In this document: positions 1 through 11,870 of the stretch, in pieces
Layout: every line of letters begins with the position of its first letter
Position numbering within the stretch: position 1 is the first letter of the stretch
Origin: Collybia mongolica
Taxonomy: Eukaryota; Basidiomycota; Agaricomycetes; Agaricales; Clitocybaceae
DNA: 64,000 bases
Direction: 5' to 3'
Assembly: GCA_013420905.1 (NCBI GenBank)
Contig: JAAXNY010000008.1
Location: 434,001-498,000, forward strand
The notes under the pieces: generated by a model
The model's input: the letters and a program-made list of their open reading frames with translations, nothing else
The model's database searches: none
What the model was told of the DNA's origin: nothing
Position numbers and translations under genes: made by a program

Positions 1-501
1 AAACTTCAGGTATTGCAGGGGGAGACTGTATCCTGACTGCCACCAATGATTGCTATTGTCCTGTTTGGGCACTAGAGAACCACTTTGAAATTAATAACTC
101 TACCAATCCCAACCTCCCACTCTTCACATTCTTCTCCCGAAATACATGGCATTCTCTCACAAAACATATTTCTCTTCACTCTACCGCTGGTATAAATTTT
201 ACACCTCACCTAAATTTGCACTTGCATCAATTTTAGATATCTTAACATTTCAATCCCGATGCTCACAGCTATCGTATCGGTGGCTCACTCGAGCTACTCA
301 CTTGAGCTACTCACTGCTGGTGTTCCTCCAGAAATTATAATGAAGATTGGTGGTTGGATATCACTATGCTTCATACTTTACTGGTGTTGCCTTGTACTCA
401 TTATTCCTGCTGCTATAACACGCACTTGGGAGGCCAGGAGAAAAGAATTTGCTAAAAAATTACATATTACGGAAAACCTGGATAATTTCGAAATCCTCTA
501 A
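1..501 (+). pseudogene. Tyrosine recombinase fragment (DIRS/Crypton-like)
   Basis: A decayed C-terminal half of a tyrosine recombinase, cut by the window start. One frame reads CPVWALENHFEIN near 50-100, another reads HSYRIGGSLELLT near 262-300, and a third continues GVPPEIIMKIGGW and ends near 501. The HxxR-like block followed by the GVPP..I...GGW block is the usual order in recombinases of basidiomycete DIRS or Crypton elements. The frame change at about 290-320 is explained by a tandem duplication: GAGCTACTCACTT is followed directly by GAGCTACTCACT. In-frame stops also occur around 235. It is therefore a dead copy. The family assignment is from memory of motif order, and DIRS versus Crypton cannot be decided from this piece. 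Confidence 0.55.
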
Positions 502-919
502 TCTATTACATCTTCTGTACCAAGCATAGCTCAGGTAGGAACTCGAGAAACCGACTGTTGAGCTATGCTCTCTTAGGGTAGTCGTAGGCTCTCTCTTCCC
601 ACGTTGAGAACTACTGCAGCTTGTGTACAGAGACTTGAGCTAATCTGTCGACATTGTCTTCAGAGTACACAAGTCTCTTGCCAAAGTCTCTTGTCACTTA
701 CTTCCTCCCCGCACGCTTTGAAGCATTCGAGAGTGTCTGCCTTATTGGCAAGCTTGCACTACCGGCTGAACTCGAGCAGGTCGGGCTAAACGACAAAACA
801 AAGTATAAGCATGGCATAGGCCAACTCTGCAAGATCATGTCCAGAAAGTATTTATAGGGACCATGGTTCACTGTTATTGTATGTTCACATGCTTGTTTCT
901 CCCTATATTTGCGGCTGCT
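502..919. other. Non-coding tail beside the recombinase relic
   Basis: No gene is supported here. A short inverted repeat (CATAGCTCA near 527 and TGAGCTATG near 560) and paired TTGTGTAC/GTACACAA motifs near 620-670 could belong to the terminal repeats of the element to the left. The stretch up to 919 overlaps the 3' flank of the HET gene. Confidence 0.3.
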
Positions 920-3912
920 TCAGATAATCTCGAACCTCAATATCCCAGACTTCCTTGTCCATACATCCTTATTGTATACCCAATGTTCAATAAATTGCTT
1001 CCACCTACCAATCCTTTCGAACTTCCCTCCGGCAGCTGGTCTTAATATTAGCCCGCAGTGTCGGATGTGAGGATGCTTATCACCGTCGTGCATTTCAAAA
1101 AATGTGCCAATGAAGAGACAGTAGACAGTTCCGCCCGCTGATGCTTCGGATGTTGGGGTGTCATATTCCAGATGGAGAGAGTTGAAACTGCCATATGAAA
1201 CAGTGTGTATGTTGGAAAACGAAGCAGGGGGTGGTGGTGGAGGTTCAAGGGGATATGACCCAGATGCCATCTGGATCTCTATGCTTTCGTGTTCATCGTC
1301 CACATTATTATCATATGCTTCATCGTCATTGCCATCATCTCCACCGTCTCCGCCGTCGTTATCTTCTCTACCACTATCATCTTCACCACCATCGCCCAAT
1401 TCTAACTCCCCAATATCACCCTCCGAATCGGTAACCCACTCAACACTATCGCCATCGCTCATACTACCGACTCTCGCATTGTCAATGTGAGCAGAAGACT
1501 TCCCAACTATAACCGCACATATCGCGCCTTCAATCATGATACTTCCACCAAGGACTATACCATACTTGTTTTGGCCATCAATTTCAACCGAGGCGCTGAT
1601 GATATGAACGCGCCGGTCCTGTTTATAACTCGTCGTTGGTGCCCATTCTGCTAGTTTTGGCTTGGTTTCATGTTCCCAATCCTCCGCACCAAAGATCGCC
1701 CAAGACCAGGATGGGGGAGTTGACTTCCTGCCTTGCGTAGTCGCGGTTACCTGTTTCGTTTTGTTGGACCCGGCTTTCCATAGGAGGTCACGGGCCAGAT
1801 CACTTTCCCATAAGCCTGCCATATATCGATCATGCTTTGGGAAATACTCAGCGAATCTCGATGCAAGTCCGGACAGCGCAGGGAATCGGTCAGACTCATA
1901 TGTGAGGTCCAGAAGGCTGAAATCCTCGACGACCGTCCTCCACAACCCATGAAGTGCTTTCTGATCACCCAGAACGCCAAGAGTGGCAATGCGATCCTTG
2001 GACGCGCTCCAGCCATCTCCACCGAAAGGCGTTCCGTCCAAGTCTTTGCATTCACATCGTTGTTCAACCATACATCCCCAAATCATCTCATTTGCATGAA
2101 AATGGACCGATCGCGGTGCAAGGGAGCGCTCCTGGTATACCCACCCACGCTGTAGTAGCGGTGCCGTATTGCTATGCTGACGTATCCATCTCTCTGTCTG
2201 CAAAGTTTCATGGGACGATTCCAACGACAGCCGAATGCGTATGTCCTCCATTCCCGGAACTTTAAATGATTTGACCTCACTTCTTCTGATCCTAGATATC
2301 TGTTTTCTTTTCCTAGAACCACGATATGCTTGTCCCGCGACCTCTTCTGCCCACGCCAGAGAATCTCTCTCCGTCCACCTCGCTCCCAAGCAGCGTTCAT
2401 GGCCGCCCGCCGACCGGGTCGTCGCGATATTAAGATAGCAACCTGCATAGATATCCGCCATGACGGCACTTTGTTGCTCCCAGTCGGCCTTATCGCCCTG
2501 AATAATGCACAGCGAGTCAATCCATATGTAACGCAACCCCAGGCTTCTCGTGACTGCAATGGCATCTTGGAATGTCTTCGGGAGTTGTTCTACCCCAATC
2601 CCTCGCATCCTGTCAGAAATTGTCTCCCGGGTTGTGACAAGTAGCTGCTCCTTTCCCCAACAGTGGCTCAGCGCAACATTATTATTATTATTATTATTCA
2701 ATCCTATTTATTGTCCGGGAAGGGTTACACCCTTATGTTGGACATTTCTTTGACACTGAGGTAGGAAGTACGGGAGAGGAGAAACTACGAGAGCTGGAAA
2801 GTGGTGCGTCCCCCCGCGTACGCGGAGAAAGAACGCCCCTCGGGTTCCCAGCCGAGTTTTAAGGTCCACTCCCCTTTACTGCCCTTGTGAAGTCTAAGAG
2901 AAACTGGTGTGATAAGCAACGGTCCCGCGAACGGGAGGGGAAAGGGAAAGGAATGTGTCAGGCCATTAGGCATGCGCTAAGGGGGGGGGGGTGGAAGTAT
3001 GTGTGCGGTTGATGGGGGGTGCGGGAGTGGGGGTGGGGGTGGAGCAGCGCAACATAGTGGCCCCGTTGTCCCAGAACCGTCTCGATGAGCCGAATCTGCT
3101 CACCGGATAGGTCAAGCACCCGATGTGGGAGCAACTCTCCTCGATGGTCAGTAGTCCTGCCTGTTCGACAAAGCGTATGCTCCTTGTTGCAATGATCTAG
3201 CCACGATGTAATGATCGTTCCGTACTCTGCCGCATTCGGTTTCGTTGGGACTTCGCCGGCGGCCCCGATGGCTTTCCATGGTGCCGCCTTAGCTGTTCAT
3301 GCAAATTCAAGATCAATATGATGCTTTCCAGCAAACGTAATTCAGCTGACCATCTGGAAGCGTATATATTTCGACCTTAAATTCCTCTCTAGATCCACGC
3401 TTCGTATCACACCTCATCTCGATCTTCAAACTCCTGGACGCCCCACTCTTCAGCGCTGCTTGGCGCATCTTTCTCGCAGTGACCTTATCAACAGCATCGT
3501 TATCGTCTCTGTCCATAATTGTGATCTGATATTCGATTTGCTTCCCTGGAGGAACCTCCACGATCTCTCCAGAATTCAGCAATGTGTCGAATGCGGATTT
3601 CAGAAAGCTACAAGATTTGCAGGATGGATCTTTGGCCAGATCGTCGGACATGATCCAGTGCCGCGAAGCTTCTCCATAAGTACAGTTATCCATGTCGTTT
3701 TGTGGCTGGGGAACGCGTCGCATATCGAGAGAGAAGCAGGTTGGGCAAATGGTGGAAGTAGGAGGGCTATTGAGTTGGGCAGATTTGTTGCGCGCGCGAC
3801 GAGGCATGATGACTATGCAAATGATACGAGCGCCAACTTGTATTTTGTTATCGATAACGGTAAAGGTTGTGGATTCGTTGAGCGCTTGTTCCTCGGCGTT
3901 TGTTTCTGTCAC
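920..3912 (-). pseudogene. HET-domain protein, disrupted by a retroposon
   Basis: Heterokaryon-incompatibility (HET, PF06985) family gene. The 5' exon (3912 or 3807 down to about 3345) encodes the usual cysteine-rich leader with CPTCFS and CKSCSFLKSAFD. After a short intron (GTTTGC...CTAAG, acceptor near 3290) the frame continues through HCNKEHTLCR, HRGELLPHRVLDL and GHYVAL. The rest of the HET core resumes at 2679 with VALSHCWG, then LPKTFQDAI and YIWIDSLCIIQ, and runs to a stop at 920. An acidic Asp/Glu/Gly/Asn-rich tract lies about two thirds along the downstream part. Between VAL and SHCWG sits a 365-bp insertion (2680-3044) with an 11-bp target duplication, so the gene is split inside its signature motif. 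The long downstream frame has no natural ATG: it begins at a TTG inside the AAT repeat. In fungi such proteins trigger non-self recognition cell death. Here the locus is probably inactive unless the insert is spliced out. Confidence 0.8.
2680..3055 (-). mobile_element. Short SINE-like retroposon with AAT tail, 11-bp TSD
   Basis: The sequence CAGCGCAACAT occurs at 2669-2679 and again at 3045-3055, exactly flanking 365 bp that interrupt the HET motif. On the minus strand the insert ends in a perfect AAT microsatellite that abuts the target duplication. A simple-repeat 3' tail next to a duplication of this length is the mark of an L1-type reverse-transcribed short element. The other end is C-rich. 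I do not see a convincing tRNA-like A/B box pair, so the head may derive from something else or be truncated. Confidence 0.75.
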
Positions 3913-4899
3913 GAGATCCTCTGAAAAACAGTCGGCCTTCTATACATAGTGAATGGTACATCTCTCGGTCCGCTCTTCAGGTGATCCAGGATGACGCGCA
4001 ATAAAAAGAATTTTGACAGGTTAAACAAGACGTTAAAGAAAGTGTATCAAACGAGTGTAGGTGAATATAAAGACTATAGCCAGGTATATGTTATTATGGA
4101 GTGGAATGGATCCAGTAAGAAATACGGGCAATTATAAGACAGATTTTCCCTGAAATATAACTGAATAAGCACAATATCTAAGCACGATGGCCAAGGAAAC
4201 GTAGCAAGAGATATAATCATGCATTGCTCCTTCGCTTCGAGAATTGATCAGAAATAGGACTGATTAAACTGGTTCACTACCATGAGACGGACGCATAGCA
4301 CAAGAAAAGCGGACCAGCTCACTTGATTCCAAGTTTGCGGATATTACATAGAGGTCTTCGCAGCGGTAAAGACGATATTTTTACGGTATCGAGAGTATCA
4401 TTCCCATTTGGGGTTCCTGTGGTAGTTAGAGCCCATATCGTAGGCGAAAGATACCCTATTGTCAAGTACGTTGGGCAATTCAGCTTAAACGTGTGCACGC
4501 AAGGACATACCAGTAGGAAAGTATCTGCTAAGAAAGCGCATAGCGCCCCATCCGCAAGGGTGAGTTTCATAAGAGCATAGGGTATCCCAGCAATATGAAA
4601 GACTACGGATTGACTGAGAAGACGTGGCATCGCAAGGAAACAGTTGCTTACCTCCTCGCCAAGCATTGGTACCGAGGGTCACCTAATCAAATATGTATGA
4701 CCATGGCTTGATTCCTTTGGGCACAGAAACATTGAGGAAGCTACGCCTGGCATATTGGAAACGGACTTCTACACAATTAGAGGGTATGGTCCCACGTTAC
4801 ATCATAGGAATGAAGTTGAGTCCCATCTACCACCGTAGATTGTAACCGCACGTTTGAATTGTTTCCCATAGGTATCGCCTGTTCTGAAAGGCAAACCGA
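3913..4899. other. No supported gene
   Basis: About 1 kb of moderately AT-rich sequence with only short unrelated frames on both strands. It may hold the HET promoter (3913-4100) and the decayed 3' end of the carboxylesterase relic to the right. Confidence 0.3.
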
Positions 4900-6300
4900 G
4901 GGCGGGAATGTTGGGGCAGAAGATTCCGAGCCGGATGACAGAGGCCAGGCTCCTGGTCCTCAGAAGGTCACCCCGCGGTTGAGGTAATCTCTCTCCAGGA
5001 GGGGTAGAGCTTCGGCATCGGTCTCAACGGTTTGTGGCTTCACGACCATTGTTTCCTCGTCGTTCACGTTTGCTGTGATGAACGGAGTATTGACACTGAA
5101 AGGGCGTTAATACATTGAGAACAGACGTACGTATAGTATAAAGCCTACATTTTACCTTGGGCGGTACGGCCAGCGGGGGTGATCTCGCCGTCAATGGACA
5201 CACCCCAAGGCTATAGCGACGGCGGTGAGATGGCCTCCCGGAATTGAGGATCGAATGAAAGCTTACGCGACTACTATATATAGTGGGCCGGCCGAGCATC
5301 TGATTCAGTGTTGTAAATCATTTCCCAGTCCTTCGTTCGAAGACATTTGAAGAATATACACCCACTAGGACAACTGATAATACCAACCAGGGTATTTTAA
5401 TTGCCTTGGTATAACTCGAGGGCAATGGCAGGAACGGATGTGATTGTTCTAGACTCGAGAATCTATCGTAATGTCTGAATTAAGGTGCAACTCTGAAAAA
5501 AAAAAAGGCACCAGAAACAACTGACCGTGCCACGGAACAGCTTGGTGTTGACATAGAGCATGTGGTATGCGATTGACATACTGGTAATGTTCAATCGAGC
5601 GAGCTAACCGGGAAGAATCCACAACATACGCGCCGAATGACTGTCCAGAGACAGTAACCTCTTCTTGTCACCCCCGAAGGCACCGGTATTCTTCTGAACC
5701 CATTGAAGAGCTGATTTCTGATCATACAAACCAAGGTCCAATGCCCCGTTGGCAGCAACTTCTCTACCTCCCCTACAGAAGAACACGAAATGTTAAACTA
5801 GCCCACTGCCGTAATCCACTGCCAAGGCATTCTTTTCCAATATAGAGTAAGTTTCGAAACCCGCAAGTGTCGGTAGGGACGTACCGTTCCCTTGATTTGA
5901 GGACACGCAACGCTAGAGGAGGTGGCGTCGATAGTTACCGCTTTTGAATAAGTAGCGGCCACGGCCCGCCTGAACCTCAGCGCAGTCGCGTTCTTCAAGC
6001 CCTAAAAGTTATCGACACCGGTGCTGGCATCATGGACTCCGTTGACGGTCGCCTTTTGGAATGGGGCACTGACGGAGAAGCACAAATGAGGGAGATATAA
6101 GATAGGACAGCGACGACAAAAGGTAACGCACTGTAATGCCCACTCAAGAGTCCACTTACCCATGCCAAAAATGCAGCATGGCTTATAAGCCTGTTGGTTG
6201 GACCTCTCTGTGGCCCGGCACGGGCGAATTACGAACATGAGCCAAGTTTCTTGAAAGGGATGATTGGGCCCACAGGATGATCGATGATTGGTCACCCCAA
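4900..6300 (-). pseudogene. Type-B carboxylesterase/lipase relic
   Basis: Conserved blocks of the fungal type-B carboxylesterase family appear in the right order on the minus strand but in shifting frames. They are a GVDNF block (about 6010), TIDATSSSVACPQ (about 5920), NGALDLGLYDQKSALQWVQ plus AFGGDKKR (5760-5650), SIAYHMLYVNTKLFRG (about 5570-5520), KCLRTKDWEMIYNT (about 5350), SIDGEITPAGRTAQG (about 5200) and VNTPFITANVNDE (about 5080). The nucleophile region, normally GQSAGA, reads DSHSARMLW and lacks the catalytic serine context. Stops follow several blocks. Family members are about 550 residues with a signal peptide and hydrolyse esters outside the cell. This copy is degraded and the ends are approximate. 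Confidence 0.65.
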
Positions 6301-7373
6301 ATATCGGACAACGTCGAGCCCGGCGGTCCGCCGTTCAGCCGCCAAGTTGATCGTCAGAATTGGATTTTTCGCATCGTCCCGGACGTTATCGAGTTTAGAT
6401 TTCGATATAAATCGTATTGGGCACTACTGACGCTCCCAGAATGGAGAGTAATAACCACCAGTCAGGTTTTTTTTAGGTATCTCGAGCGCATGAGGCGCAG
6501 ATTTGGATCTATTTGGCAACGGGCACAAATTTGAAAAAATAGGAACGATCACTGCATCAATCGAAACTTATTAGATACCCTCAGTGGCAACCTCCAAGCT
6601 TTTCGCATAAAACACCCAAGCCATCGCCTGTACTTCGTCGTTCCTAGATATGGACGGGAATATCCTGAAGCCGCCCAGCGTGCGCACGGTAGTGGGCCGT
6701 GATCAAGATGGTCACTGACCGACGTTGGAGCATCGAGACGCGCTTTCTCCAAGTTGAACCGCCACAGTCGGCACCATGACATATCGTATTCACCTGAATT
6801 TGATATCCATTCCTTCGAACGGAAACAACATTGACAGCTAGTGTCGGGATTAATGTACTTCCGGTATGGCGAAACCTGACCTCAGCACACAAGCAAAAAG
6901 ATATCAGATAACCCTCTGGGGGTCAGTGTGTTTTCCGTCCTGGTTTCATCGCAATTTCAGCTGATCAGTCAGCGATAGCCATATGTACCAAGCCAAGGTG
7001 ACAACATTTCCATTCCTTGGGACTCGCAGACTTACTGATCAGCAGGATAAATCGGTTTAGACCCTCCACGCGGTTATCTTCAAATTGACCTAACGATATA
7101 TCGATTGATGGGGTGGTAGCAAGCAGCCCGCCTTGTTGCTCTCAGACGCTCGGTCACCAATTGTTCCTGAAGTGGTAACCCATGCACGCAAATTTAAAAC
7201 ATGCTTCTCTTTTTTAACCTTTAAGCCTTGGCCAACTGTAATATGCCCCGACTCAGGAACTCGTCTCGCTTCTTCTGAACTATTTTAACCCAGTCATTGA
7301 CAGGGCACGACGATCCTGGATTTTCTGGCTCCAAATCTAATACCCCACCTTCCTTTTTTTTCCTTCGTTCGTA
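6301..7373. other. No supported gene
   Basis: Several short frames occur on both strands, the longest about 80 residues, without a motif I recognise. The last 150 bp are the putative promoter of the DUF6533 gene that starts at 7374. Confidence 0.3.
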
Positions 7374-8933
7374 ATGTCGTGCCCGCCACCAGTCGTTGTG
7401 GCCGCCAATTATCTGAAAATTGCGGGTGCATCTATCTATGCATTCGGTACGCATATTCTGTCCATCCTTGCTATTTCTTCCCATATGAATGATTGTATGT
7501 TTCTTCTAGATTACTTTCAGACGTTGCCCGCAGAAATCCGTTTCTGTAGGTTTCCGTCGTTCTGTTTTTATACCTTTACCTTCTGAAACCCGTTCAGATA
7601 GACGGCAGAAGTTCATCACGCAGTTGTCTATAGCGTGTTGGCTGTTGATCTCTGTCCGGGTCAGTCCCCTTAGCTCACTTTCTGAAAGAAATCCTAACAT
7701 GGCGTCACCCACAGTACCTGGGCATGGCCGGCATCATGCTGTCGATGATTGGGGGCTTCTCTACAAACTTTACATTAGAGTCCTGTACGCATTTCTTTTT
7801 ATCGGTTCCGGTGGTCAAGGTACGTCAAACAGGAATCCGTCGCTATCGACTGATGCGACATCACTTCCAAAGGTTTTAGGCGCCGTGGCTTCGCAGGGAG
7901 TTTTCATCTTCCGAACGTATGCCATTTGTAACCGGAATCGAACGATCCTCAACTTCTTACTGGTGTTCGGAGGGATTCTGAGTGTCGCCGAAATTGTCGC
8001 CCCCGTCGTTGTGCCTAGAAACCCAAAACTTGGGGCGTCCGGAAACTGTATATCCGATCTCTCGAAGGTATGTTGGGGCTTTCGAATGATGACCACGGTC
8101 TGATTTTCCCATCGATAGGGCTCAACGAGTTGGATCCAATATCTGGTACGACGAATCGACTGGCCACCTTACCTGATATTTACACGGTCAACCCTTAACG
8201 CAGTGTCAAGTAGTGTTCGACCTTGTTATTCTTGTCCTCACTATCAACCGTCTGTTCCGTGGCATCGACATGAAGTTTGTGACACGTTCGGAGTTTACCA
8301 AGATCTTCTGGGAAAGCCAAGTCATGTACTTCATCGCTGTAACGATTATGAACATCCGTACGTTTCATTAATATTTTTGTCGTTGGTATCAGTTCGTTAA
8401 AGAAAATATATTCGTTAGTCAATCTCATTTTCTTCATCAAATTTAACAGGAGTTCTGAGTCGACCATGTTTGCCACTCTGGGGATCGCAATCACTGCAAT
8501 TTTCTCGTCGCATGTTAGTAAGTAAATTTTCTCCAATACGTTGGTAGTCTGTAGCCCTTGACTCCTATGGACAGTCCTCGATCTTCACGAGGCTGCCCAC
8601 GCTCACAACATACTCTACATCAGGTGTTATAGCACCACACCAGAATGCCAACGGAATCCACACAACGACGTACCGTAACGGAGAGATCGTGGACCGCCAG
8701 TTTAGGGTGATGACTGCCGAGGAAACAAAAGCTGAAGCCCATCGCATGGAAATCCTTGTGAGCCTCATTGCAAAATCGACTTTGTTACTGGTCTTACATT
8801 CGATTAGGATATGCCGCATGCTGGGGGTATCCATGTTCAACGTGAAGTTGTCGCGATGGTTGACTCCGACCGCTCATCTCTCAACTCCTGGGAAAGGCAG
8901 CAGCCTGGTGATGTTAAAAAACCTATATTCTGA
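7374..8933 (+). CDS. DUF6533-type seven-helix membrane protein
   Basis: Multi-exon gene rebuilt by hand. Exons: 7374-7446, 7510-7545, 7598-7659, 7715-7819, 7873-8067, 8119-8145, then 8204 to about 8361, about 8450-8516 and further short exons ending at a TGA at 8931-8933. Joined frames give the family landmarks in order: FDYFQTLPAEIRF (DUF6533 motif), VRYLGMAGIML, a TNFTLESC cysteine block, LGAVASQGVFIFRTYAI, VVFDLVILVLTINRLF, ATLGIAITAIF and a tail GGIHVQREVVAM. Hydrophobic segments match the seven-helix layout of this fungal family, whose function is unknown. Most junctions keep frame with GT-AG introns of about 50-60 nt. The junctions near 8361 and 8615 are uncertain: one needs a weak GTTTCA donor. 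It starts a same-strand run with the kinase and the MYND gene. Confidence 0.68.
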
Positions 8934-9507
8934 TTCTCGTTTTTTATGGGCGGTTCCGGGCTTCACATTGGGAGGTCATTCATAGAAGAAGTTCAACTAA
9001 ACATTTGTACGGATCTCAATATGATACCATGTACAATACCCTATCGGTGCTTCCATTCATTGTGTAGGGTTCCGAGTCGGATATGGATTGACGTGTTACA
9101 TCATGTGACTCGACGCGTTTGGTCATGCGGTTCACTGTTGATCGGGTACGCGAAGTTCGCACGCTCCTCGTGTTTGCCCACATCAATGGTCTGTCGGCAA
9201 TCCCAACACAGCAACTAACACAGAGATGGCCCAAGGTGGTTAACTGGGATCCTCTGTTTCAATACATTCAGTCGCCATTCGTTCAGAATGCATTCGATCG
9301 AACGGAATAATTGAACAGTGAAGCTTCGGTGGCCGTGGAACCCTCCGGAGACTACTCATCGGGGCCACAGCTTTTAGACAGCTTTGCTACCTTTATAACC
9401 GGGACCTCCGGATTTGGGTTCTATTCTGATACCCCTTCCCCCACCATCGTCCTTAAATCCCTCCTAAAAACCACCCAAAGCTTTGTCGCGTAGTTGTCTA
9501 GCGTGTC
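8934..9507. other. Intergenic, promoter of kinase gene
   Basis: No gene supported. A 60-residue frame at 9311-9493 has no recognisable feature. The region separates two same-strand genes and should hold the promoter of the kinase gene that starts at 9508. Confidence 0.3.
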
Positions 9508-11500
9508 ATGGGAGGTTCCAGTTCTTCGTTGAGCGCCAGCTCATTTCATTCATGCCTCTCAAATGCTTCGGGTCAGGCGTCCGAGTCGTCGTGTTCGGGT
9601 AAGTCTTTCTCTTATGGTGGCCTATGTCGAGCTTTTAACTTGGGTTCATTCGTCTAGATATCTCGTCAAGGACCGATGGCCTGTTATGGGACCTAGAACA
9701 CAACATCCACGACGGGGCCGCTATCGAGGATTTTGTTGAACACGTCTTCCACGTGACGCCCAAGCACATCAATGCTATTCTATCGCACAATTGGTGTATG
9801 GACCCCGAGCATTTGAAACGATACGAAGCGGCTCTGTCAGATTCCTTGGACGCCAACCCGAGCTCAGCTTTTGGGGCGTTGGTGGCCGATTTTGCGCAGA
9901 AAATATCCAACGCCATCGACGGCAGCTTCGACGCGCAAACACTGTCGGTTCACCTTCGATCGACCTTCCCATCCGTCACTCCTCCCGAGATAATATCAGT
10001 GCCGCCTCCAGACGCGGTCTACGTCGATCTCACGGACGAGGAGTCCGACTCTCTGGACTCAGACGCTGACAGCCTAGACAAATCATTTACCTCCGACAAA
10101 CCTCACAATTCTAGACTCCCACTGCGACCTGTCACCTCAGCAGACTTACAGCTCATTGCCTATGCAGCAGAAGCATTGAACGCCCCGGAATGTCACTACA
10201 CAACCTGCGCTGCCGTTCAGTCCTACTCTGTCACGTTGTGGTACTATGACCGCACATGCATGGTTCGAACAGCCGAGTTCGATTTCAGACATCAACACAA
10301 AGAATTCGCCCTCTTTGCGTATGGAATCAGCCACAAACCTAAAACTCCCTCTCCCGCGAGTAGAAGCCCACGATGTTCGCTCGAGGACACCCTCCAGTCT
10401 AATTTTACAACGACTGACGCCAAAATCACTGTCCGACCCAACACCTCGGGGCAGCACGATGCGACATTTACCATTATCGACACTATCTACGCGTACCACG
10501 CACTCATCGGCAGGGGAACTAAAGTGTTCGCAGTCACTCTGGACAACTTAGATAGTGACTTCGCCAATGAAGAACAAGTGCTAAAGCTAGCTTGGCCCAA
10601 CGTCTATCGCCCTCAGGAGACGAAGCTCGTTGAGGCTATCGTTACCGCGGCGCCCCAATGGCAGGCACACCTTCCTCAGATCACCTTCTCGGCAACGTTT
10701 TCTGCGGATCAGTTGCTTCCACGGCCGAACCTCCTGAGAACTCTCCCTTTCAAGGCATTTCATGATCGGTATCTACACGTTATGGCCATGTTGAGATATC
10801 AAAAGCTTTGGGAGGTGGATAGTGTGGATGAGTTTGAGGATGCGTTCGTGGATTGTGTTGAATGTGCGTCGCCTTTCTCTACAGCTCTTAGTGCCACGTG
10901 CTGACTGGCACGCATATAGGCCACTTCCATTCATACAAAGAAGGCAAGGTTCTGCATTGCGACCTCAGCGAAAACAACCTCATGTGCAAGCGCGATTGTG
11001 GGCATATAAAGGGGGTCCTGAACGATTGGGACATGGCATCCCCAGTGGACGACAATGGCGACGTCTCACCCTCTACGAAGAGTTATGCCACAGGTACCAT
11101 CCCATTCATGGCATACGATCTACTGGGCGAAAACCCACCACCCCATCTCTATCGCCACGATCTCGAGTCGTTCATGTACATCCTTATCTGGGCCGCCACC
11201 CACTACGACTTCACCGCGAAGCAGAAGCTCCCGGTCGCCTCGTCGCTCGCGGGCTGGGATCATAAGAGCCGCCGAGTCGCCCGCCAAGCCAAGGGCGCCT
11301 TCCTCTTCGACCCACACGGCACATCGCCGGTCTTCCAGAACGTCAGACAGGAATTCCGGCACGTGCTGGACGAGTGGATCACGCCGCTGCACGCTCTGTT
11401 TTCGAGTGCGATGGCGTCAACGCCAACGGACGCTCGTACGTTCGATGGGCGAATCACCTTCCAGACGTTCATGGGAGTACTCGGGAGGAAACCTCGATGA
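9508..11500 (+). CDS. FunK1 fungal-type protein kinase
   Basis: Three exons, 9508-9598, 9658-10863 and 10920-11500, joined in frame by GTAAGT...CTAG and GTGCGT...ATAG introns, giving 625 residues. The N-terminal part has a Ser-rich start and an acidic Asp/Ser stretch near residue 155. The kinase fold (FunK1, PF17667) begins around ALIGRGTKVFAV with VLKLAWP as the VAIK-like lysine strand. It continues with MLRYQKLW, then in exon 3 the catalytic loop HCDLSENNLM, the metal-binding NDWDMAS in place of DFG, and TGTIPFMAYDLL in the activation/APE region. The His-Cys-Asp loop keeps the catalytic aspartate, so it is probably active. FunK1 kinases are expanded in multicellular fungi, and their substrates are largely unknown. 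I chose the start at 9508 because it gives an in-frame first exon ending at a canonical donor. Confidence 0.85.
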
Positions 11501-11870
11501 TGTGTTTTGATTTTGGAAAACCTTCTTGGGCGTCATTCTCACTCTTTATCCTAATACGTAGTTAATGTTGGTTTAATCTCATCTATAATATGTCTACTTG
11601 CTCACTGAAGCCTCGTTACCTGAGCAGATCTACCTATACTGTGCGTAGTCCCTTCCTTCACCTTCGCTCGTTTGCTTTGGATGCGAGTATCGCTGAACTT
11701 TGGTTCCGCGGCAATTACCAGCATACACGTAAAAATGCAAAAATGTGGCTTCCAGGGGCGTTCTTACGCCCTCAACTTGCTTTTCGAACCATGCGCTCTA
11801 GGTCTTAAAGGGGGATGATGCCCACGACGAGCGACGGTGTACAAGGCCACTTATCCGCAACTCCCCTCCC
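11501..11870. other. Intergenic spacer
   Basis: Contains the kinase 3' region and the promoter of the MYND gene. No feature stands out. Confidence 0.3.

Noticed and set aside
1158..1490. Ser/Pro-rich plus-strand frame opposite the HET gene
   Set aside because: It is the antisense shadow of the acidic Asp/Glu/Gly tract of the HET frame and has no features of its own.
2550..2701. Start of the HET protein at the Asn run
   Set aside because: The Asn run is the translated AAT tail of the retroposon and its first codon is TTG. The real upstream frame continues at 3055.
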